Shown: positions 46,847 through 57,104 of the stretch, in pieces
Layout of the letters: every line of letters starts with the position of its first letter
Numbering within the stretch: position 1 is the first letter of the stretch
Assembly (NCBI GenBank): GCA_948146395.1
Contig: OX411543.1
Location: 66,413,474-66,477,473 of the forward strand
DNA from: Fragum whitleyi
Lineage: Eukaryota > Mollusca > Bivalvia > Cardiida > Cardiidae
DNA length: 64,000 nt
Direction: 5' to 3'
The notes under the pieces: model-generated
Seen by the model: only the letters and a program-made list of their open reading frames with translations
Told to the model about the DNA's origin: nothing
The model's database searches: none
Made by a program: the position numbers and the translations under genes

Positions 46847-47283
46847 CAGTTAAAAACATCGTGAAATTGACACTCATTCCGATCAAAATCATTCTTAATC
46901 ATTCACTCAGCGCTCTATTCATTCATTCCAAACACTCACTCAAATCGATCAAAATCCTTCCGAAATAATTAGAAAACCTTTAAAAATCGTTCAAGACTTT
47001 CAACAATAAATTCAAATCGATCTAATTATTTTACAATTATAATAGCTGGTATGGACTTTCAATTGTCCGATTAGTCTACGAAGGCGTACAAACAGAAAGG
47101 TACGTATGTTTTATTAAAGGGAGGTAATTCATATTGCTAATTTTGTTCATCTTGAACAAAATTAGCAATATTGAATCATGTCCCTTTAATTTCACTCAAA
47201 ACTAACTCCACACATTCATTCACTTTCACTCCAAAATCATTTCTAAATCATTCTCCTTGTCAATTTCACGATGTTGTTAACTG
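46847..47283. mobile_element. CAGTTAA-type TIR element (family T1), copy 2, intact ends
   Basis: Left end CAGTTAAAAACATCGTGAAA and right end TTTCACGATGTTGTTAACTG are inverted copies flanked by TA at 46845-46846 and 47284-47285. Length 437 bases. CAGT termini and TA duplication fit Tc1/mariner-derived MITEs. The interior is rich in CACTCA/CATTC strings and holds a 73-base hairpin. No coding capacity. Confidence 0.85.
47116..47188. repeat. Near-perfect hairpin inside family T1 copy 2
   Basis: AAAGGGAGGTAATTCATATT... pairs with ...AATATTGAATCATGTCCCTTT around the 3-base loop TCT. The inner 18 bases of each arm (ATATTGCTAATTTTGTTCA) match exactly; the outer part has a few differences. Confidence 0.85.
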
Positions 47284-47285
47284 TA

Positions 47286-48930
47286 TTTATAGATGGATTC
47301 AAAATGACTTAAGATAATTGCCTGTGTAAAGTATCAAAGGGCAAAGTTGCAGCCAGTGGTCAATAGTCAAACTTAATAAATATGCTTTTATGGAGCATTG
47401 CTCCTTCAAATATAGATGGATTTCAAAATTAGATGGTCCTTTGAAAGAAATAAACAAAAAATTAAAAGGACATACAACTTATCTTGATTTTTAGTTGATA
47501 CACAAGTGATATATCGCCGTCTAGTTTTTTATGCATATGCGAGATAATTGCTGATATCAATGGAAAGTATTGAAAGTTATCAAAAAGGTAAAAAAAAAAC
47601 AAAAAAAACATTGGCCACATGTACAAAATCGATCAGAATAAAAATTCAGTTGTCTCGCGATAACACCAACACCCACGTGACTGACACAAACGCCTAATTT
47701 CTCAAATCATGGCATGATTCGAGTGAATGCCCGTAAGCAAAATTGTCCCCCATGAAAACGTTTGAATTTACTTTTGTATGTTTGCCTTCAAAATATGCAG
47801 TACCTATGTAAATTATTCCCGTCCCGGAAGAATAGTTTTGTGAAGTTCCAAAATCTGATATTTTTTCTAAATCTTTAGATCTTCTAAATCATTTAAATCA
47901 GGCGATTTCATTTGATCAAATCGTCAGCGTTAAAAGAAAAATCTAATTAATTCGGCGAGGGTAAAAAATGCACGTCGGTAATGTTACTGGTGTCTTTTTC
48001 TCTGTACATAGGTCACAGAAATGACAAAAGTCTAGATTTGGCAATTTTAATGAGAGGCAATGTAACAAGCATATTCTTCCTTTTATAACAATGTGTTTTT
48101 CATGGTAACCATTGCTTAATAACAAAATTTAGACGCTTTATCAATCAGGAGATAGTCGAGGTCGCGAAAAATTCCTTCCTTTCTCACAATGATTTCTTTG
48201 GAGCTAACTTCCTCGGCGCCTCGAATCATTAAATTGTAAAGATATTCCCTTATGGGGCAGGTCGTAACAAAATAAGATGTTTACAAACCTTTTCGGGTGT
48301 TTTTCCTGGAAATATCAAAAGTTTTGATCAGCATATATATATGTTTTTAGGCAAATGGGGATTGAAGACAATCAAAATCAACGCATTATTCCATTCTTAC
48401 CATATTCATGTGTCGAACACCGTCGACTGACAATCGGAACATTGAAACTACAGCTGAGAAAAGTGTAGTTATGATGTTTTTGTGGTCAATATCTTTCAGT
48501 ATGAATGGTCGACTTTTCTTTAATTCTTTGTCAAATAGGAACAACGATTATGATTTTGCTTAAAACTTCAACGAAAAGTCATACTTTCTTATTGCCATAA
48601 TTTTTGGGGGGAAATGTCATACTTTCCTACATCTTCACGAGTCAAGGGGTATCGAATCGATAGCTTCTTCTCGAATAAGCAAAACGTTCTTAACCCTGGC
48701 TCGACAAGATGACTTTCTTCTTGTTATAATTCTAGGCGTATGATGCCTTCACTAGATTGCTCGGGAAAACAATACTTTGCTGAATGAGTCACGAGGACAA
48801 TTTTCGATAAACTTTCAAACATGAAATTTTTGTTGCATAAATGGTTTCAAGACCTCAAAATTATTTTCTGCACATTAAATCACCGTCATTGACAGCTTAA
48901 AATTGAATACTGTGGCGTACAAAAAGGTTT
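47286..48930. other. AT-rich stretch, no supported gene
   Basis: The first 110 bases share strings with 20550-20650 (ATGGATTCAAAATGACTT, GGGCAAAGTTGCA). The minus frame at 47943-48125 has no domain. Confidence 0.45.
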
Positions 48931-49125
48931 TGAAGTCCAGTGCTCTATCAGAACCATTGAAGTTCGACGGCATGGGTTCAAACCCGGGCTGGCTCACTTA
49001 CAAACTAATTGTCTTTCGGATGAGACGTTAAACCTAGGCCCCGTGAGACGGTGCTTTACACCGAGCACGTTAAAGAACCGGATGGTGGATCCTAGACTGG
49101 TAGCCGTCTCTTAAATAGAGGTTCA
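48930..49125 (+). mobile_element. tRNA-derived SINE, plus strand (second family)
   Basis: B-box-like GGGTTCAAACCCGGG is at 48974-48988. It is followed by a body with GTCTTTCGGATGAGACGTTA, AACCTAGGCCCCGTG, CACGTTAAAGAACCGG and GGATCCTAGACTGGTAG. The GATGAGACGTTAAACC...CACGTTAAAGAAC string is a SINE body pattern I recognise from marine invertebrates. The A box is weak. Confidence 0.7.
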
Positions 49126-50957
49126 TTATTGAAAATATGTAATATAAAAGCAATGTCTAGTCTCTGAAAGCCTGATTTAAGCCTGTTTCTTTGAAGAGAA
49201 GTCAACTCATTTTAAGGTCTGAATGGTTCAACTTAGTTATCTACCTTGTTACAAACTTCTAAAAACAGGGCCTGAATCCCAGGCTAGGTGGATCCCAGCA
49301 GTAGGTTCGTCACGTATCCTTGCACTATCCCCCATAACAACTAACCGTCTTCTAGGGGCGTCGCTCAAAAGGCCTTAAGGTATTCTTACGATAAAGGGAA
49401 ATATCAAATAATCTCCATAAGTTAATTTTATGTAATACAACACATGTCAGAAGGGTGCGAAACCCTTTGCTCAAAGGGAATGCAGTAAATATTGACCAAG
49501 GGACTGAGATTGCTGATCGAGCGATCGAACGATCGCGCGTTCGAGTTGGTGAAGTAATTACCAACAACAAAATAAAAGAAGGCGCGTCGGGATCTGAAGA
49601 CGAGCTCTAGTCTCCGCCTGATTTTGAGTTTTCGCCCTCTCGAGAGAACGCGAGACAACTGTTATTTCAATTTAAAAAAAAACATGTCGGTAACCTATCC
49701 CCGTTGCACCGAAGGAATAGTGTCAATTTAGTGGTGTTGGAAAGAAAATAGTTTGTGCAAGTTACATCTATATTTTAGGAAATTAGTTCATATATGCTAG
49801 TAAATTGGAGAAATCATGCTTCTTTTGCTTCTTAAGTTTGCAGAGAAAATGACAAATAAATAAGACAAAATATATTAATCGTTATCTATTTTTCGCAATG
49901 AGACACTGTTTTCGCAAAGAGACACTGAATAATTATTAACATGTACAGAGTTGTCGTTACCAAGCAGAGAACGGCTAACCTCGATGGAAACCATATTGAG
50001 TATGCAGAAATTTTGCATTAGCTTAAATAAAAAAAGTCTTACGGGGGCTTTACAGTTCAGCACCAAGTGCCCCTTCAACCATGATTCAAGTTGAAATATT
50101 GAATGATATCAAGCCAAAGAAATCAAAATCTTCAACATTTTTGTACTGCTAAGAGCGTATGCCAACTAACTCAAATCCAAGAAATGAGTAATTAATTTGG
50201 GCTTGTCATTATTCATGAACTTTATTGGTACTGCTGAATATTATATTCGTATCAAATATCATTTTCCTAAACTTAATTCATTATCTTCCTTACACCAGTG
50301 ATAGAGATTTTCATATATATGTGTAACTATGGTAATACGATGGATACTTGGTGTAACGCGTTTTACAAAATTCTTTCACTTTCTCTTTGAAAAGAATTCA
50401 GATATATGTTCAAAATTCTATGGATCCGATTTTCTCCTGTTATGCAAATTCTGCCAGTTGTACCTGCCAATCAAATATGTTATTTACGGGAAACTAAGAC
50501 TGAAAACACAGGTTCTGACGCTTTGGTAAGACAAAGTAAGTGATCGATAGAGAATGTGTATTTCTACATCAAATCAAATTTTGCAAGAGTTTTTAGGTTT
50601 GTTTTGAAAAAAGTGATTAATCTAATTCATTTCTTCTCTTTCTGTGCCAAATGTTTTGCATAAATTTGTAATAATTATACTTTTCTTCAAGTTATGAACT
50701 TTACCATGGTTAAGAACTAGAAAAATACAAATGTCTGCACTGTGGACAAAGGTCTGACCGACCATCGGAGAAAATCGTAAATTGTAACGCAATTGTCTCG
50801 TACGCCCGGATTCGATTTAGTGCACAATTACTCGCGTAAAGCGAGGGTTATTGTATTTGTATAACCAATCTCTAGCCTAATAAAATTATTCTGCAATCGT
50901 TCGATAGTACAAAATCTGGAGAAAAAAATACATTAATTGTTGAAGATTTAATCTATA
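49126..50957. other. AT-rich stretch, no supported gene
   Basis: Nested self-complementary string at 49517-49540 (GATCGAGCGATCGAACGATC). Minus frames at 49352-49658 overlap each other and show no domain. Confidence 0.4.
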
Positions 50958-51766
50958 CTTAGTTCCAAAAGAAAGTGTGCACTTTTGAATTTTGAATATC
51001 TTTAAGATTACACAAATTATCGTTATGAAACGTCGTATGCCCATCCCCGAGAGTATGTGCAAACGATATTTGAAAACAAAAATCGCGCAATGAGCAAATA
51101 TTTTCTGCTGAACTGAGACATTTGATTTTGCATGTGCATCACGCGTTAGACTAATAATTGGTCTGAAAATGCCTTCAGTTGAATGTTTGTGGCTTTCCTA
51201 AGCATAAAATCACATCTTCAATACAATTATGCATGAAACTACAGCGTGGTTTAACTACCAATTAACGTCGTACAACAAAATCGAACTTTGCTAGAATTAG
51301 AACGACATTAAAATTGGGTGAGTATTCATGTTCCAATAGAAATCGAGGTCGTCATTTCTTAAGGCCTCTATAAAGCAAATCGGTATGTCATAAAACGCCA
51401 TAGCACAATTAAACGACAAGTTACTGGCATGGCAAAGTAGCAATGTCTAACGTTGACGTACACGTGACGTCTGCATAAAGTTTAAAACTTTTGTTTGGAA
51501 ATTGCTTGGAAAGGCTTCTAAAACTAGCAATATCAACGCATAGTTCTTACCGAAGAAAAAGTTGTAAGGAGTTCAAATCTAAACAATTTCAGTTCTGTCT
51601 GCGCGTATACAGCATGCGATGATTTATCCAAATCTGATTCGACTTTTCATTTCAAAAGGCCTTGGCTAAAGTATGCTATCAAATTTATTCCCTTATTTTC
51701 TCCCAACTTTGTAAAAATCACCAAAAATGCAAAAAGTGAAAGTGCACACTTATTTATGGAACTCAG
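50958..51766. mobile_element. Mariner-like TIR element, 809 bp
   Basis: The left end CTTAGTTCCAAAAGAAAGTG...TGCACTTTT and the right end AAAGTGCACACTTATTTATG...GAACTCAG are inverted, with several mismatches, and flanked by TA (50956-50957; 51767-51768). Length and termini fit a non-autonomous Tc1/mariner-like element. No transposase is readable. A third similar string (AAATGCACACTTTCATATGG) at about 51991 suggests further copies or a fragment. Confidence 0.65.
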
Positions 51767-51768
51767 TA

Positions 51769-52285
51769 TGTAATGCAAATGATGACGTTTGATTTACGGT
51801 TCTAACCGTAAACTAAGATAAGAATAATATTGTTTTTCTTTTTATATAAATCGCGTGAAGTTCAAGTATCTAAAGAATATATTTACTAAGTCGTGCATTA
51901 AGGTATCTGCATACATCAAGTTGTTATTGGTAGGTTCAAATTTTCAAATTACTCAAATCTCACCTAATCAAAAATGAACTTTGAAATGCACACTTTCATA
52001 TGGCTGTCTTAAAAGAGATTTTAACACGTAGAGATGACGTCACAACGTCGACGATCACCTTTTCCGTGATCAAATTTAGTGATCCTTTTTTTGTTAATGC
52101 AACATCTGTTTTCATCCCCAGAACAGTATTTGCAAAGTAAGCAGACGTCTGGTTTAAACCTATTTAAATTACATCGATTGGGAAACAAGTTCTTACAACT
52201 TAGATTAATCTTTCTCGATTCTGCTTCTTGAAAAATTCTCTAATACTCGTGCTATATATGTGGGCTAATGACAAACCCAGGATCG
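51769..52285. other. AT-rich spacer, no supported gene
   Basis: Only the stray terminus-like string near 51991 stands out. Confidence 0.4.
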
Positions 52286-52287
52286 TT

Positions 52288-52372
52288 AGCCGCTCCCGGG
52301 AGTCGAACTCAAGGACCATTAGGTCAAGGGGTCGACGTTTTACCTCTTAACCACGGACACCACTAAAAGACA
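52288..52372 (-). mobile_element. tRNA-like SINE head, minus strand
   Basis: On the minus strand: GTCCGTGGTTAAGAGGTAAA (A box, 52343-52356) and TTGAGTTCGACTCCCGGGAG (B box, 52298-52312). Acceptor ends do not pair well, and no body family is obvious. Confidence 0.6.
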
Positions 52373-52534
52373 TCTGGGTTAAAGCTTTAATTATTAAGAA
52401 GATATTTCAGTAAATATGCTGTCACACCACAGCAATGAGAGTAACATATACTCTGCGTATGAAAAATAGAGAAATTCTGCTTATACGCACAACTGTTTAG
52501 CCTTTAACAAGGGATCCCGCCAATTTTCGTCTTA

Positions 52535-53801
52535 TGGGGCTGTCACACCACAGCGTATGTCACAGCGTATGGCGAACGTATGCTCATACGCTCACATACG
52601 CTGATGTACGCTAGGCGTTCGTTACTCATAAGTCGTGTACGTTACAAGTACGCTGGTATACGTTGGTATACGTTCTTATACGCAGAGGCCAAAAAATATT
52701 TTTTGACATGTTAAAAAAGTTCAGCGTATGCCAGCGTATAGAATATACGCTATTCATACGGTATGCATACGGTCTATACGCTAGAGGTACGCTACTAATA
52801 CGGTATGCATAAGGTCAATACGCTACACGAACGCTACTCATAGGTCAAGTACGCTTGTCATACGCTGACAGAAAATCAAAAGTCTATCAGACATAATATA
52901 TATTTGGAACCGTTAGAGCTTAATTTCGCTAATTTGATCACAGCTCTATTGAAATTAGTGGTCACAAAAACGAATCGGGTTTAAACTTGTACTTTATATA
53001 AGTCAGTTGTAGATCTAGCTCAACACAGAGAAGATGGATGTAGCTCTTCTAAGTCACCATTTAACCTTAAAGAAGACATGGGAGACGAAGGAAGAGGAAA
53101 ACATCAAGGTGCAAAGGAGGCGGTGGCATTTCGGCCTTTATGACCGACCAGCTCTTGGTTGAGTTAAGAAATGAGGATCAAGCATCTGGTCCTCTTCTTC
53201 CGTTGAGAGGCTTGACGACCTCCTTTTGGTCCTTTTCTTCCTTTCCAGCGTAGAGGACCTTGAAGAATCGTCTTCCGAGGTCGGGCAAGTATCTAGTGAC
53301 TGGCGATGAAGATCTAGATATGTACTGATCAGCATTCTCGTCTTCTTTCTTTTGTTAAGTACCATCACTCTTTTCTTTAGCCGATGAAGAAACACTTCTT
53401 TTATCTTCCCTTTCCCACGTCTTCCCAGTATCTTTACTGCTGAATGTCTACTTCCAGACTGAAGGAACTGGCAAAGGTCATAAATGATGATAACCGCTGT
53501 ATACGTTAGTCATACGCTTACATACGTTAGCCATACGTTACTCGCTCGCTGGCATACGCTACTCATACGGTGTTGTACGTTACAAATACGCTTGCACACG
53601 CTCACGTACGTTTTGTATACGCTGATAATACGCTGACCATACGCTACTTTAACGCTGCTCATACGCTAGCCATACGTTTAAAATGATTTCTAATCGATGG
53701 CGGATGTTAACGCCGAAGAGTTGTGCGTATGAACAAGATTTTGTCTTTATTTTATACGCTAGGCATACGTTACCCTCATACGCTGTGGTGTGACACCCCC
53801 T
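52535..53801. mobile_element. Harbinger-like element with ATACGCT/ATACGTT arrays
   Basis: The left end GGGGCTGTCACACCACAGCG and right end CGCTGTGGTGTGACACCCCC are inverted, flanked by TTA (52532-52534 and 53802-53804). Subterminal fields at 52560-52870 and 53500-53780 are packed with ATACGCT, ATACGTT and GCGTATG motifs. The termini and duplication match the element at 2012-3834, but the array motif differs (ATACGYT instead of CACGYT), so the two are sister families. The interior carries a transposase-like fragment. It could also be the left part of a larger element ending at 55720. Confidence 0.75.
53034..53190 (+). pseudogene. Decayed Harbinger transposase-like N-terminal fragment
   Basis: The plus-strand frame from ATG at 53034 begins MDVALLSHHLTLKKTWETKE and leads to QRRRWHFGLYDRPALG before a stop. 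A one-base shift then gives ELRNEDQASG. Harbinger-type transposases and HARBI1-like proteins usually begin with a basic R-R-R-W-W block, a G-x-Y segment, and an E-L-x-x-E-D motif before the DDE nuclease, and this order matches. The nuclease domain and its catalytic acids are absent. The minus frame at 53138-53395, Ser/Arg/Glu-rich, is probably its antisense shadow. The resemblance is by eye and moderate. Confidence 0.4.
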
Positions 53802-53805
53802 TTAG

Positions 53806-54000
53806 ACAAATGGCCAGCGCATGCGCAGCATTAGTGTAACGTATTACAAGTGTATACGCAGCGAGCACAAAACGTACATGGACGTCCACTAGCGTATGTC
53901 ACCGTTAAGGTAGCGTATATCGACGGATGAGTAGCGTATGCAAGTAAACGAGTAACGTATGGACAACGAATAGAAGCGTATATAAATAGCGTTTGAGTAT
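53806..54000 (+). repeat. Degenerate GCGTATG array outside the right TIR
   Basis: GCGTATG/ACGTATG-type motifs continue past the right end of the 52.5-53.8 kb element (for example at 53893, 53932, 53954 and 53974). This implies a second, adjacent or enclosing, copy. Confidence 0.6.
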
Positions 54001-54003
54001 CAT

Positions 54004-54168
54004 ATGGCTGAGAATTTTCTTAATTTCTGCAGTCTAACGGTAGACATCGAGCCGATAAGATTCCAAGAAAAACAAGAGGCATATGAAGCGGGTCTGAGAC
54101 GCTCTACTGACTCCCTTAGAGAGCATGATAGTTCTTCTTTAGATAGAATTACAGTCATGATAAATTAA
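54004..54168 (+). CDS. Unrecognised 54-codon frame in Harbinger-like cluster
   Basis: ATG at 54004 follows directly after a GCGTATG subterminal array, and the frame stops at TAA 54166. It translates as MAENFLNFCSLTVDIEPIRF followed by QEKQEAYEAGLRRSTDSLRE and a short Ser/Asp-containing tail. The charged, helix-like middle and the absence of low complexity make it look more protein-like than other frames here. I do not recognise a domain. It could be the first exon or a broken piece of an accessory ORF of the surrounding transposon, or chance. The ATG lies just inside the array, as does the transposase-like ATG at 53034. Confidence 0.3.
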   Translation: MAENFLNFCSLTVDIEPIRFQEKQEAYEAGLRRSTDSLREHDSSSLDRITVMIN

Positions 54169-54284
54169 GAAAAGGCAATATCTATAAAAAGTTGGTGTAA
54201 TGTCAAGAGCATGTAATTGGTAACAAAATTTTGATATGGTCCCTAAATCGGTAATACTTGCCGCATCTTACCCATTTAGCCACC

Positions 54285-54308
54285 CGAACCCCCCCCCCCC
54301 CCCCCCCT
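54285..54308. repeat. Poly-C tract
   Basis: About 19 consecutive C residues between AACC and TCACA. A similar run is at 56934-56952. Confidence 0.9.
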
Positions 54309-54689
54309 CACAAACACATGATGGTAAAACCAATTTTGTGCAAGTTTGAAGCGGTTCGGTTGATTGTTTTTGGATCCATATTGATAACGATGAATCTTTC
54401 AATCTAATTCTCGTTTGAGCTTAAAATTTTAACTCACAAGATACGGGATCTGCTATTTTTTTTCGAAATGAACAATTCTCTCATTGAAGATTAATCATTC
54501 TACCAACGGTTACAGGGGACCAATGAAAAAAATGTCAAATGAGACTCTGATGTGAATAGGAAGCTATTTTGATTGAATTTTATAATGCCTCCTTTTCCCG
54601 TGAGATTTTAGGGACTGACCCTATTTCGAAAGAAATAGTCCTTAAAAATTGTGGCTCAATCATTCAGAGTATATAAGAAGTATAATTGA

Positions 54690-54954
54690 TTGAATGAAGT
54701 TAAACACCGCTTTCAGCGTTTTTCAGTTATATCGCGGCGGCTGGATCACCTAACTATGGATTTGTGGTATTTCTCTCATCAGTGCAACCATCACATCCTT
54801 TCCTAGCCAACAGCTGCTTTCTCGCATAGGTCTACGATTATCAACCCATTTCTGAGAGTCAAATAGTCGGAAAGGGGCCGCCGTCAGGGATCGAACCCGG
54901 GTCCTCTAAATTGACAGTCTGACGCGCTAGCAACTGCGCTATAACGACGGCTTG
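54690..54954 (-). mobile_element. SINE family S1, minus strand, most complete copy
   Basis: On the minus strand the head is GCCGTCGTTATAGCGCAGTT (A box), then a loop with GTC, and CCGGGTTCGATCCCTGACGG (B box, 54887-54900). The body blocks are as in the other S1 copies, and the 3' end is near AACGCTGAAAGCGGTGTTTA. GCCGTC and GACGGC can pair as an acceptor stem. This is the best reference copy for the family in the window. Confidence 0.8.
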
Positions 54955-55103
54955 TATATTAGACAAGAACTCAGTGAAATCTGTAAACTCCGACACGATA
55001 TTTGTTCAGGTTTATATAAAGGCCCTTTCGCATAATACTTAAAGAACATGGCCCAATTTCAAAATAATAGATCCTGACGATGATACATTCATTATGTATG
55101 AGT

Positions 55104-55157
55104 TTGCAGAGAATCAAATGGGGGGAGGCTTTGCAGAGAATCAAATGGGGGGAGGCT
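55104..55157 (+). repeat. Two-copy tandem duplication, 27 bp
   Basis: TTGCAGAGAATCAAATGGGG...GAGGCT occurs twice without change (55104 and 55131). Confidence 0.9.
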
Positions 55158-55444
55158 TTTGATTCTTTTACGAGACGAAGTCTACGGAAGGACAAACATA
55201 CACAATGACGGACGGATGAAAAAACTATTGCCACTGCCCTTCCTGCCTTCGGTCAGCAGGGATGGAACCTCTGCGCTGGTGGTGGACAAGAAAACTGTTG
55301 TTCTTCTCGCTGATATGGCTAGACAGGTTCAAAAGCGGACGTGACAAATACAACTTGCATAAGGTATATAGTAATCAGGTCTAAATTTCTCTCCTTCTGA
55401 TTGTGGAGTAGTTCTTGAATTATAGTCTAAATGATAATGTTAAA

Positions 55445-55720
55445 CCAGCGTATGTCACGCGTACTTGACTTATGAGTAACGTACCTTGATCGACACTCTA
55501 ACGTATTGACCATATGCATACCGTATGACTAGCCTATATTTCATACGCTATATGCGCTGAAAACTTTTTAACGTGTCAAAAAATATTTTGGGCTTCTATA
55601 CCAGCGTACTTGCGTACTTGTAACGTAAGCGACTTCTAAAACACGAACGCCTAGCGTACATCAGCGTATGAGCATACGTTCGGATACGTAGGCGCAATAT
55701 GCTGTGGTGTGACAGACCCA
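55445..55720. mobile_element. Right end of another ATACGYT Harbinger-like element
   Basis: A field of GCGTATG, ACGTATTG and TACGC motifs leads to the terminus TATGCTGTGGTGTGACAGAC...CCA, followed by TTA at 55721-55723. No left end lies immediately upstream. The left partner may be the degenerate array at 53.8 kb or the TIR at 52535, in which case one large element spans 52535-55720. Confidence 0.65.
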
Positions 55721-55723
55721 TTA

Positions 55724-56136
55724 TGCATAGGAATTGTACAAAATTGTATCAGAGTCATGTTTACTGTTATGAAATGCTGTTTTGAATTGAATTGAAAATG
55801 CTGTTTTGTGTAGAATCTCTGTAAAATATGGAGTTTTCATGAAATTGTCAGGTGACAGGTGCTTAATTTTAGCTTATGTTAGTGTCTAACCAATTTGCTT
55901 AATAATCTAAAATTACCATAAGGAAGATGATTTCCAACAAGACGTCGACGTCCAAAAATGTTGCCACAACTTTTTTCTACATAAACATCTTACTTTTCGA
56001 CCTATTAATCCAGGAAACACTCGCAAATACGTATTCTGTATTGTTGAAAAGAAGTCGGCCCCTAAACGTCATGACGTCAATTTAATGTCTTCGCATAGGC
56101 GCGTATTTCAAAATAAACCCCGAAGCTACTTTTGTA
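55724..56136. other. AT-rich spacer, no supported gene
   Basis: No open frame or repeat recognised. Confidence 0.4.
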
Positions 56137-56138
56137 TA

Positions 56139-56513
56139 CAGTTAAAAACATCGTGAAATCATTCTAAATCGCTCACTCAGCGCTCCAATCATTCATTCTA
56201 AACACTCACTCAAATCATTCAAGAACGCTCAAACCCGTTGAAAAATATAAAATCAAAAACGTCTTTCAAAATAAAATTTGATAGAGAAAAATCTCGATTT
56301 CACTGACAAAATTCAAATTGTTAGCATCTCATAGTTTCTTGAAGAAATATATAGCTATGTATAGAGCTTGAGTGCATTTTTAATTAAAGGGAGGTAATCA
56401 ATATCGCATTAAATATTAAATTCACTCAAAACTCGCTCCTCACACTCATTCAATTTAATTCCTACATTATTCCAAAAGCATTCACCTTGTCAATTTCACG
56501 ATGTTGTTAACTG
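56139..56513. mobile_element. CAGTTAA-type TIR element (family T1), copy 3
   Basis: Ends CAGTTAAAAACATCGTGAAA and TTTCACGATGTTGTTAACTG, flanked by TA (56137-56138; 56514-56515). Length 375 bases, about 60 shorter than copy 2. It keeps the first half of the internal hairpin (AAAGGGAGGTAAT) but not the second. Confidence 0.85.
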
Positions 56514-56518
56514 TATCT

Positions 56519-56521
<3 letters not shown>

Positions 56522-56605
<84 letters not shown>

Positions 56606-56609
56606 ACAC
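56522..56609. repeat. (CA)n microsatellite
   Basis: Pure CA dinucleotides to about 56598, then one AA interruption. The minus frame at 56482-56664 is low-complexity. Confidence 0.97.
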
Positions 56610-56780
56610 TATAAACGTTATCGGGAACTACAAATTTAAACGTGAAAACTTGCAATTCCTGCAATTATTCAGCAACTCACTTGATAACAAAAACAAAACC
56701 CAACAAATATGTTTATGTAAGGACAAAACATATACAGGATCATTGTAGGTCCAATTTCCATATGTTTTCAAATCTTGATA

Positions 56781-57102
56781 AATTTAATAACATCGTGAAA
56801 TTGACATGGGGAACAATATTGAAAAGATTTCGGAAATAAATTGAGTGGGCAATGGCAGTGAGTTTTGAATGAATTTCAAATAGGTAAAACATAAGCGATT
56901 ATCTCGTACAATTTGACGCAATTAGTGATAATACCCCCCCCCCCCCCCCCTTACACTCACTCTTACATAAAATCTACCTAATATTCTGATTTTGTGTTTT
57001 CACGGACAAATCAGAGGCCAAAATTTCAGCACAAGCCACTACATCGTGAATAGAGCTTTAATTAAGAATGAACATGTGTCAATTTTACGATGTGCTTAAC
57101 TG
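56781..57102. mobile_element. CAGTTAA-type TIR element (family T1), copy 4, decayed
   Basis: The left end has AACATCGTGAAATTGACA but has lost CAGT. The right end is GTCAATTTTACGATGTGC...TTAACTG followed by TA (57103-57104). It contains a C-run (56934-56952). Confidence 0.65.
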
Positions 57103-57104
57103 TA

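Noticed and set aside
53138..53395. 85-codon minus frame rich in Ser, Arg and Glu
   Set aside because: It is antisense to the transposase-like fragment; ELRNEDQ on the plus strand explains the acidic run better. Not fully excluded.
56482..56664. 60-codon frame of alternating Cys-Val
   Set aside because: Produced by the (CA)n microsatellite.
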